Source: Spirochaetia bacterium (GTDB taxonomy: Bacteria > Spirochaetota > Spirochaetia > PWKH01). From it: 13,002 bases of DNA. Position numbers and translations under genes: made by a program. Location of the stretch: assembly GCA_007128345.1 (NCBI GenBank), contig SKXS01000176.1, positions 1 to 13,002 of the forward strand, read 5' to 3'. Below, one piece after another: positions 7,177-12,881 of this stretch. The first letter of the stretch is position 1. Every line of letters begins with the position of its first letter. The notes beneath the pieces were generated by a model. It was not told where the DNA came from. It worked only from the letters and a program-made list of their open reading frames with translations, and did no database searches.

Positions 7177-8049
7177 TTACGGCAGCTTCAGCGCAGCTAC
7201 CATCCTCGCTGATCTGCTCCCCGGTATATTGGGTACCGGGTCGCCTATCTTAATCACCCGAAAGGGCCCTATCCCTTCGGCTAGGAGGTTTCCGTCCTCC
7301 AGGTACGCAAGGATCCAGGTTCCTTCCTGATCTTCCATGAATTCACTGACAGAATAGCGCATCTCAAATCCGTCACTGGCGACAGCTGTCAAGGTGTCGC
7401 CCTCCCCATACCCGAATGACCATACCAGCTCCAGAATGTCTATGCCGTGGTAGTAAGCCTCGTTATAGGTGCCTGCTGATGTCGTGTAGGCTCCCCTCCC
7501 CTCAACTGAAAATGGTTCGAGCATGTCTATGGTGAGATATGTAGGCTCCTCCGTCCCCGGGTGCACCTCAAGGATTACCTGAGGATCCCCAGCAGCAGAG
7601 GGCATGGAGACTTCGACGGATACAACATCACGGATTATTAGATCCTGCGGAAGTTTTGTACCGGCAAGATACAGCGGGGTAACGGAAGCGTCTTCACGGT
7701 ATACCAGCACCAGGTCATCGGGGCTGTAGTCACGGGTATCAATCGTGACGGCATACCCGGTCGAGGATGTCAGAGTAATCTCGTACCCTGACTGCCATGC
7801 TGTGTAGTCATCTGCTTCAGAGCCGTCGATTCCAGCAGCAAGAGATGCAAGGAGCACGCCTTGGTAGGATTCCCGTGTTACCTCGGTAAAGGTGCCTGTC
7901 TGCATATCAGCATGGGTAACGGCCATCTGTTCTATCCCATTGAGCTGGAGCTTCCATTCGGGAGCAGATACTTTAAGGGGGGTTGCGCATCCAATCAGAA
8001 GCGCAAGGAAGCACAGAACTGCTGATGTGCGCAGCAGATGTATATTCAT
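7177..8049 (-). CDS. Lipoprotein with two tandem degenerate molybdopterin-oxidoreductase-like domains
   Basis: The 290-residue protein has a clear lipoprotein signal (LALLIGC, Cys21). No exact family is recognised. The mature part falls into two similar halves. The first (about 30-150) contains SYQGVLLASLAAG and LVLVYREDASVTPLYLAG. The second (about 160-275) contains YYHGIDILELVWSFGYG, LTAVASDGFEMRYSV and WILAYLEDGNLLAEGIGPFRVI. This order (ligand-groove YxGv.l..L, then a DG strand, then lAy..dG.pL...GPfRlv) resembles sulfite-oxidase/YedY-type molybdopterin-binding domains. There is no molybdenum-ligand cysteine beyond the lipobox, so a non-catalytic binding role is inferred. The start is supported by AGGAGG, which overlaps the TAG stop of the upstream binding-protein gene (8059-8061); the intergenic gap is 9 nt. 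It lies between the binding-protein and permease genes, so it is probably an accessory subunit of that transporter. Confidence 0.72.
   Translation of the reverse strand: MNIHLLRTSAVLCFLALLIGCATPLKVSAPEWKLQLNGIEQMAVTHADMQTGTFTEVTRESYQGVLLASLAAGIDGSEADDYTAWQSGYEITLTSSTGYAVTIDTRDYSPDDLVLVYREDASVTPLYLAGTKLPQDLIIRDVVSVEVSMPSAAGDPQVILEVHPGTEEPTYLTIDMLEPFSVEGRGAYTTSAGTYNEAYYHGIDILELVWSFGYGEGDTLTAVASDGFEMRYSVSEFMEDQEGTWILAYLEDGNLLAEGIGPFRVIKIGDPVPNIPGSRSARMVAALKLP
7220..7280 (-). repeat. Two stem-loops at the 3' end of the lipoprotein gene, ahead of the permease gene
   Basis: Two inverted repeats lie within the last 100 nt of the lipoprotein coding sequence. At 7220-7240 CCCGGTA and TACCGGG form a perfect 7-bp stem with a 7-nt loop. 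At 7258-7280 CCGAA-A-GGG pairs with CCCTTCGG with one bulged base. Neither is followed by a U-run, so they are not typical terminators. Confidence 0.4.
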
Positions 8050-8058
8050 AGGTTCCTC

Positions 8059-9555
8059 CTATTGATACCGCAGGACATCCTGCAGCCGGTTATCTATGAG
8101 GGTCTGAGCACGGTTCAGCCCGTCTTCAAGGGGAATCCTCCCTGATACGATGAGACGAAGCATACTCCAGAAAACATCCTTGAAAATACTGTAGGCAGGG
8201 TACGGTGGGATGACGGTCCCCCGCTCCAGGCTCACACGCAGTACGTCTGCATAAGGATTCTGCTTATGTGCGCCTTCAATGGCGTGAGCATCAGCAGGAA
8301 GCTTGCCGATGCCCGACGGGAGACTTTCCTGCACCCGTCGTGAGGTAAGGTATTCCATCAGCCGAAAAGCTGCCGCAGGATTGTGCGCTCGTCTGGTTAC
8401 GGCAAATCCCTTGTAGTCAAGCAAGGGAGCTAATGCCCTCCCTGTCTCCTCAAGGATCGGGTAGGGAGCAACTGCAAAGGGTACGCCGAGCTGTTCGAGT
8501 CCCGGAATAGCAAATGATCCGGTCAAAATCATACCCACCCTTCCCTGCAGGAAGGCAGCCATCATGCCGTCACGTTCGAGGGGATCAAGCAGTCCCCGAT
8601 TTCTGAGGTCCATGAGATATGCCAGTGCTCTTCTGGTGGCATCATCAGTTACGGTAATGCTCCCATCTTCATCAAGCAGTGCATCCTTGCCGAACCCGTA
8701 GATAAACGGAACAAGCCAGTACGCAGAATAGAGGTTCCACGATGCCGGGGTAATGCCCTGATGTTCCTTGAGGTTCTCCAGGAGTTTTTCGATCTCCTCC
8801 ATGGTTACCTCTTCCCCATCGGGAATCATCAGAATTTCCGGATTGTAGATGAGTACATGGGAGTCCACATACAAGGGTGCTGCCCAGAGAGTACCGTCAT
8901 AGGTGAAGGCTTCAATACCGTTTCGATGAATATCTGAAGAGAGGGTGCCTCCCATGGGCTGGAGCAGCCGCTCCTGGAGGTACTGCGGAAGATGATCCGA
9001 CTGAAGCATAACCGCATCGGGCATCCGCTCTCCCGATCGGTCGTAGGAGACCAGTTTCTGGGGAATGCTCGGAATATCCTGGATGGTGACGGGTATGTTG
9101 AAGAGTTCGGAAAACTGAAGGATTTCCCGCCTCAATGCTGCGGTTCCTTCCCAGCTGATCCAGACTTCAAGCGGACGGGGCTGCAGGAGACTTCCTGAAA
9201 TATCCGCTGCCGCGGCAGCAGTAACCGATCCTCCCGGGTAGCTCACTGAGTACTCTTCCCCGTCATGAGAGAGGTATACCTGGAATATGTTGCCTCCCAC
9301 CTGATCCAAGGGGATTACGTGGATTTCACCATTTTCTGCGGTCACTGACAGACGGTCCAGTTCAAATACCAGAGGAGACAGTTCCCCCAGGGATATTGTC
9401 CATCCTGAATTAGAAACGAATCCCAGCCTACGGACCATTTCAGGAGTAATGTTCGAATCCGTGCTGTTCACCCTGAGGGTAAATGCATAAATTGACGGAA
9501 GAACGCATACAAGCAGAAGACTGAGAAAACGAAATTTTACGGTATGTACAGACAT
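8059..9555 (-). CDS. Extracellular sugar-type solute-binding protein with extra N-terminal domain
   Basis: This is a predicted substrate-capturing subunit (family 1 solute-binding protein, maltose/glycerol-3-phosphate type) of the ABC transporter encoded downstream. The 498-residue protein has a Sec signal peptide (about 1-24, ending SIYA) and no lipobox. Residues about 25-125 are an added beta-rich domain not usual in this family. The binding-protein core begins at PLEVWISW (128-135) and includes FTYDGTLWAAPLYVDSHVLIYN, a hallmark of the fold, then FLQGRVGMILTGSF and a C-terminal AAAFRLMEYLTS segment. The ATG at 9555 is chosen rather than 9696 because it gives the signal peptide and follows AGGAAGG by a few bases; the upstream extension would also cover the promoter and leader hairpin. 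It is the first gene of the operon, followed by the lipoprotein gene after 9 nt. The actual substrate cannot be read from the sequence. Confidence 0.87.
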   Translation of the reverse strand: MSVHTVKFRFLSLLLVCVLPSIYAFTLRVNSTDSNITPEMVRRLGFVSNSGWTISLGELSPLVFELDRLSVTAENGEIHVIPLDQVGGNIFQVYLSHDGEEYSVSYPGGSVTAAAAADISGSLLQPRPLEVWISWEGTAALRREILQFSELFNIPVTIQDIPSIPQKLVSYDRSGERMPDAVMLQSDHLPQYLQERLLQPMGGTLSSDIHRNGIEAFTYDGTLWAAPLYVDSHVLIYNPEILMIPDGEEVTMEEIEKLLENLKEHQGITPASWNLYSAYWLVPFIYGFGKDALLDEDGSITVTDDATRRALAYLMDLRNRGLLDPLERDGMMAAFLQGRVGMILTGSFAIPGLEQLGVPFAVAPYPILEETGRALAPLLDYKGFAVTRRAHNPAAAFRLMEYLTSRRVQESLPSGIGKLPADAHAIEGAHKQNPYADVLRVSLERGTVIPPYPAYSIFKDVFWSMLRLIVSGRIPLEDGLNRAQTLIDNRLQDVLRYQ

Positions 9556-9579
9556 AGACCTTCCTTTCCAAACACGGGA

Positions 9580-9603
9580 GGCTGTACCGTTTCCCGTACA
9601 GCC
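9580..9603 (-). promoter_or_regulatory. Stable leader hairpin upstream of the binding-protein gene
   Basis: GGCTGTAC (9580-9587) and GTACAGCC (9596-9603) form a perfect 8-bp stem with an 8-nt loop in the predicted transcript leader. The stem can extend by further GGGA/TCCC pairs across an unpaired 7-nt bulge. It ends about 24 nt before the start codon. It is not followed by a U-run, so it is not an ordinary terminator. An mRNA-stability or translation-control role is possible. Confidence 0.5.
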
Positions 9604-9667
9604 CTTCGGCTCCCCGTTCGTAGCATTGTGTGCTGTAGATCGGAGAGCTCGGAAGTAATATGCCGTC

Positions 9668-9696
9668 AGTATAGCGCGGGTGGCCGCGTATTTCAA
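9668..9696 (-). promoter_or_regulatory. Promoter of the ABC transport operon with palindrome in the spacer
   Basis: On the minus strand, TTGAAA (9691-9696), exactly 17 bp and TATACT (9668-9673) form a near-consensus sigma70 promoter. It predicts a start near 9661 and a leader of about 106 nt before the ATG at 9555. The spacer contains the inverted repeat CGCGG-4-CCGCG (9675-9688), well placed for a repressor operator. The promoter begins 12 bp after the stop codon of the ferredoxin gene. Confidence 0.68.
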
Positions 9697-9708
9697 TAGT
9701 CTTTGCTT

Positions 9709-10575
9709 TTACACCGCATCGGCAGAGGTGCTTACCCAGTGCTCAAACTGCTTCTCCCCCTGGATGCTGATCTGGATCATTTTCACCGGTATGGTACGCT
9801 TTGCCTCCCTGGCGGCATCCAGGGCAAGCTTTACTAGGCCCCTGCAGCAGGGAACTTCCATGACCACCACGGTTAGAGTGTCGATTTCAGCCTTGTCTAT
9901 GAGCGATATAAGCTTGTCTTTGTATATTTCCGGTCCTTGATCAAGCTTCGGGCATGCAATTCCCAGAGTCTTTCCGCTCAGAATGTGACTGTGAAACGGA
10001 CCCATTGCAAAGGCCGTGCAGTCCGCAGCCAGGACGAAATCAGAACCCCGGTAATGGGGAGCCTGGGGGTTCATCAGGTGCATCTGGACCGGCCAATGGC
10101 TCAGGGCTGACGATACCGGAGCGGCATGGGCTGTCCGCGGAGGGCTGAATGCACGTGAGAGAGTCCCCGGGCATCCGCCCTGGATGGGGGCAGTCGGCTG
10201 CTCAATAGACCTGATGATTTCCCCGGCTTCCGGATAATCCGAATCCCTTAGACATTCAACAGCTTCCTTGAGGTAGGTCTCTGCACCGTGTTCCTTGAGG
10301 TGCTTCAGATGTGCTAGGATCGTTTCTTTTCCCTTGGGGATGATCCGCTTGATCATAACCTGATACTCATCGTAGGGTTCCGCTTCCCGCTGTTCAATGG
10401 TAATGGCACCCTCCGGGCAGGTGCCGATGCATGCCCCGAGACCGTCACAGAACAGGTCGCTGACCAGTCTGGCCTTCCCGTCAATAATCTGCAGCGCTCC
10501 CTCGGGGCAGCCGGGTATGCACGCTCCGCATCCGTTGCATTTCTGCTCATCTATTGTGATGATATCTCGTTTCAT
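9709..10575 (-). CDS. Dicluster ferredoxin-domain protein with conserved C-terminal Cys-rich domain
   Basis: The 288-residue cytoplasmic iron-sulfur protein has an N-terminal bacterial ferredoxin domain. The first cluster motif CNGCGACIPGCP is complete (Cys13, 16, 19, 23). The second, CDGLGACIGTCP, has Leu46 where the second cysteine would be, leaving Cys43, 49 and 53. A helical region (about 65-135) is followed by a low-complexity Pro/Ala linker (about 145-175). The C-terminal domain (about 185-288) holds ADCTAF, GIACPKLDQGPEIY and MEVPCCRGLV, with conserved-looking cysteines. From memory, such proteins occur in anaerobes near hybrid-cluster protein genes under HcpR-type regulators, as putative electron carriers or redox sensors; the biochemical role is unknown. 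The ATG at 10575 has AGGAGA 5 nt upstream; the longer frame from 10638 would start inside a palindrome. It follows the Crp/Fnr gene in the same direction. Confidence 0.85.
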   Translation of the reverse strand: MKRDIITIDEQKCNGCGACIPGCPEGALQIIDGKARLVSDLFCDGLGACIGTCPEGAITIEQREAEPYDEYQVMIKRIIPKGKETILAHLKHLKEHGAETYLKEAVECLRDSDYPEAGEIIRSIEQPTAPIQGGCPGTLSRAFSPPRTAHAAPVSSALSHWPVQMHLMNPQAPHYRGSDFVLAADCTAFAMGPFHSHILSGKTLGIACPKLDQGPEIYKDKLISLIDKAEIDTLTVVVMEVPCCRGLVKLALDAAREAKRTIPVKMIQISIQGEKQFEHWVSTSADAV

Positions 10576-10588
10576 ACGTCTCTCCTGA

Positions 10589-10611
10589 AGTAAGGTTGTC
10601 CCTACCTTACT
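10589..10611 (-). promoter_or_regulatory. Inverted repeat immediately upstream of the ferredoxin-gene RBS
   Basis: AGTAAGGT (10589-10596) and ACCTTACT (10604-10611) form a perfect 8-bp inverted repeat around a 7-nt loop. In RNA the hairpin would end 2 nt before the AGGAGA Shine-Dalgarno (complement of 10581-10586). It could act as a leader stem-loop or as a second DNA operator. No U-run follows. Confidence 0.5.
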
Positions 10612-10631
10612 CAGAAAATCTGAATACCTAT

Positions 10632-10645
10632 GTAACACGTGTTAC
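10632..10645. promoter_or_regulatory. Palindromic candidate operator for the Crp/Fnr-family regulator
   Basis: GTAACACGTGTTAC is a perfect 14-bp palindrome made of GTAAC and GTTAC half-sites around ACGT. It sits 2 bp after the Crp/Fnr stop codon and 57 bp before the ferredoxin start. The form (two 5-bp half-sites, 4-bp centre) is typical of Crp/Fnr dimers. That the adjacent regulator binds it is an inference. Confidence 0.55.
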
Positions 10646-10647
10646 CA

Positions 10648-11337
10648 TCAGTCAAATAAATCCAATATTTCCTCAAGATCTTCAATCCTGGGTACGGTCA
10701 CCCGCTTTCCGTCAAGGGAAATAATGCCCTCTTCATCCATCCGGGAGAGCTCCCGGGAGAGAGACGGCCGTTCCACACCGAACATCTCCGCGAGCTTCTC
10801 CCTCGTATAGGGCAGCTCAACGGTGCGGCTCATGGAGGTGAAGAGACTGAGGAGATAACTGGCTATCTTCTGCCTCAGATTTGAGAACCGCAGGAGCCGC
10901 GCCTTTTCAGCCAGAAAGACAAGGCGGTCGCCCATGTCGGTGAGCAGGTTCTCCAGAACACTGATGTCACGCTGCATCAGGTTCAGCAAGGCTTTCTTAG
11001 ATATCCTCACCAGGCTGACTTCGGTCTCGGCCACCAAAGTGACCGGCAGCTTCTGTTCGCGAGAAAAGAGCACGGCAGTAGCCACAGCTTCAGGAGCCTC
11101 CAGGGTTTCCACACGCATGACCTTGCCCGAGTAGTCCTGGAACTGGGCGCTCACACGACCGGAAATGAGAACCTTGAGCTGATCGTACGCATCTCCCTGG
11201 AAGTTGATGACCTGGTTCTGCTCATACCGTTCGCATGCAAGGGTGAGGGCATCAAGCCACTGCTGCAATACTCGATTATCGGCCTGCTTGAAGAGGGGGC
11301 ACTGCAGAAGAGAAACCCGTACGCAGTCGTCCGTCAT
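10648..11337 (-). CDS. Crp/Fnr-family transcriptional regulator
   Basis: The 229-residue protein has an N-terminal cyclic-nucleotide-type beta-roll (about 10-120), a dimerisation helix (about 122-165) and a C-terminal winged helix (about 174-215). The wing includes LPYTREKLAEMFGV and the recognition helix RPSLSRELSRM (190-200). It lacks the cysteine set that binds the FNR [4Fe-4S] cluster; only Cys5, 13 and 35 are present. Direct oxygen sensing of the FNR kind is therefore unlikely, and another ligand (for example haem or a nucleotide) is possible. Its start codon overlaps the stop of the PIN-PhoH gene (ATGA), so the two are translationally coupled; GGAG lies 6 nt upstream. The ferredoxin gene follows after a 72-bp gap containing two palindromes. 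Gene order suggests an HcpR-like redox or nitrosative-stress regulator, which is inference. Confidence 0.88.
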   Translation of the reverse strand: MTDDCVRVSLLQCPLFKQADNRVLQQWLDALTLACERYEQNQVINFQGDAYDQLKVLISGRVSAQFQDYSGKVMRVETLEAPEAVATAVLFSREQKLPVTLVAETEVSLVRISKKALLNLMQRDISVLENLLTDMGDRLVFLAEKARLLRFSNLRQKIASYLLSLFTSMSRTVELPYTREKLAEMFGVERPSLSRELSRMDEEGIISLDGKRVTVPRIEDLEEILDLFD

Positions 11338-12662
11338 AACAGCTCCGCAGCAAGTTCAGCCAGGGGGCTCCGTTCCGACTTGCTCAGGGTCACGTGCCCA
11401 TATATCGGCTGCCCCTTGAACGCCTCAACCAGATAGGTCAGTCCGTTGGAGTCGCTGTCCAGATACGGCGTATCGATCTGGTAGGGATCTCCGGTAAGCA
11501 CCATCTTAGTTCCCTTCCCTGACCTGCTTACGATAGTCTTGATCTCGTGGGGTGAAAGGTTCTGTGCCTCATCTATGATAATATACTGCTTCGGCAGGGA
11601 TCTCCCCCTGATATACGTGATCGCTTCGAGCTCAATTTTCTCACTCTTCAGCAGACTGTCTACATTCTTGAATTCAGGACGGGAATTCTGGGATACGATC
11701 AAGTCCAGGTTGTCGTAAATAGGCTTCATCCAGTGACTGAGCTTCGCCTCCTTGTCACCTGGAAGGAATCCCAGGTCCTTGCCCAACGGCATGATCGGCC
11801 TGCTTGCAAGCAGCCTGGTATACACCTTGCTGTCGAATACCTTCTTAAGCCCTGCAGCAAGGGCAAGAAGCGTTTTGCCGGTTCCCGCTTTTCCGATGAT
11901 ACTTACCAGAGAAATTGAGTCGTTGAGCAGTAGGTCGAAAGCCATGCGCTGCTCCGGATTGAGAGGGCAGATTCCCATCACTCCATGTTCATAGGAATCA
12001 ACGTAGGTAAGATCTCCCCGGCTGCTGTCGTATCTGGCAACCTCCCATTCATCGGTTCCCTTCACATGACCGCGAAGGAACTGATTGCTCAACAGTGTTC
12101 CGCTCCAGCCGACATGCTGCTCGCGTCCCAATGTCTCAAGCTGTTCAGGTGTGAATGCTCCATCCTGGTATCCTCGGTAGAGGTGGGTAAAACTGGTTTT
12201 CTGCTTTTCGTAGTCCACCGCCTTGATGCCCAGAGCCCTGGCCTTGACCCGTGCATTAATGTCCTTGGAGACGAAGAATACTTCTATATGTTTGAGCCGG
12301 TCCAGCTTTAAGGCGGTAAGTATGATTTTGTTGTCTGCGCGGTCCAGATCGAATTCCTCAGCCTGCTTGCGGTCATAGTCCAGCGCCACCCGCAGCACGG
12401 AACCGTTCTCAATCTTCACCCCTTCTGCAAGTATGCCGTTACGTGCCCGCTCTTCTATAAACCGGATGGCATGTCTGGCATTCCTCCCGCGCTCATCCGA
12501 ATACGTCTTCAGCTTATCCAACTCCTCCAGCACCCACAGGGGTATCACGACATCACAATCCTTGAACGAGAGGATCGCGTCATGCCGGTGGATGAATACA
12601 TTCGTATCAATGACGAATGTCTTCCGCGGGCGGTTCATCTCGCCTGACTGGTGATCAGTCAT
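11334..12662 (-). CDS. PhoH-family ATPase with N-terminal PIN ribonuclease domain (PhoH2/YlaK type)
   Basis: The 442-residue cytoplasmic protein is predicted to couple RNA cleavage to ATP-driven unwinding, as described for mycobacterial PhoH2. The PIN domain (about 14-150) shows all expected acidic residues: Asp19 in VIDTNVFI, Glu46/47 in VLEELDKL, Asp110 in RADNKI and Asp134 in VSKD. A linker (about 151-235) leads to the PhoH ATPase domain (236-442). This has Walker A GKAGTGKT (257-264), Walker B IIIDEAQN (Asp364, Glu365), LTGDPYQID and a C-terminal arginine-containing SERSPLAEL. Length and domain order match the family. The ATG at 12662 is preceded by AGGAGG at the usual spacing. It is the first gene of the PIN-PhoH/Crp-Fnr/ferredoxin cluster and overlaps the regulator gene by 4 bp. 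No companion antitoxin gene is visible upstream. Confidence 0.94.
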   Translation of the reverse strand: MTDHQSGEMNRPRKTFVIDTNVFIHRHDAILSFKDCDVVIPLWVLEELDKLKTYSDERGRNARHAIRFIEERARNGILAEGVKIENGSVLRVALDYDRKQAEEFDLDRADNKIILTALKLDRLKHIEVFFVSKDINARVKARALGIKAVDYEKQKTSFTHLYRGYQDGAFTPEQLETLGREQHVGWSGTLLSNQFLRGHVKGTDEWEVARYDSSRGDLTYVDSYEHGVMGICPLNPEQRMAFDLLLNDSISLVSIIGKAGTGKTLLALAAGLKKVFDSKVYTRLLASRPIMPLGKDLGFLPGDKEAKLSHWMKPIYDNLDLIVSQNSRPEFKNVDSLLKSEKIELEAITYIRGRSLPKQYIIIDEAQNLSPHEIKTIVSRSGKGTKMVLTGDPYQIDTPYLDSDSNGLTYLVEAFKGQPIYGHVTLSKSERSPLAELAAELL

Positions 12663-12702
12663 GGACAGCCTCCTATTAGCTTTGCATAAATATTACTGAA
12701 TT

Positions 12703-12731
12703 ATTGTACCTGTCTTTTAACGGTAAAGCAA
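12703..12731 (-). promoter_or_regulatory. Putative sigma70 promoter of the PIN-PhoH gene
   Basis: On the minus strand, TTGCTT (12726-12731), exactly 17 bp and TACAAT (12703-12708) form a promoter with a good -10 and a partial -35. The predicted start near 12696 leaves a leader of about 33 nt that contains the AGGAGG ribosome binding site. Confidence 0.5.
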
Positions 12732-12881
12732 AGGGTACTAAGCAATCATGGCAGCAGAAATGATATCATGGAATTTGTGAATGTTTTACGCACTATTTGG
12801 CAGATAATTCTCACTCTGTGTATCGGTTTAGTCCAGAAACGATAGTGCCGATATCAATTAGCACATTTTTTGTTCGCTTGA
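12732..12881. other. AT-rich intergenic stretch with no supported gene
   Basis: This 150-bp stretch is visibly more AT-rich than the genes to its left. It holds an imperfect stem (TATCG-GTTT paired with AAAC-GATA around 12818-12844) and a T-run at 12867-12872. Neither makes a convincing terminator for the minus-strand genes on either side. A 25-codon plus-strand reading frame at 12768-12845 has no ribosome binding site. I see nothing else. Confidence 0.5.

Noticed and set aside
9675..9688. CGCGG-4-CCGCG as a terminator of the ferredoxin transcript
   Set aside because: The stem is short and followed by CTATACTG rather than a U-run. Its position between -35 and -10 fits an operator better.
9556..9696. 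Upstream extension of the solute-binding protein (47 codons)
   Set aside because: It covers the promoter -10 region and leader hairpin, and it hides the Sec signal. The ATG at 9555 has its own RBS.
12768..12845. 25-codon plus-strand frame encoding a hydrophobic peptide ending in QKR
   Set aside because: It resembles a small membrane peptide or type I toxin, but no Shine-Dalgarno, promoter or antisense RNA signal could be found, so it is not supportable.
12843..12873. Possible plus-strand terminator (GTGC stem then T-run)
   Set aside because: The stem is only 4 bp with a long loop, and no plus-strand gene precedes it.
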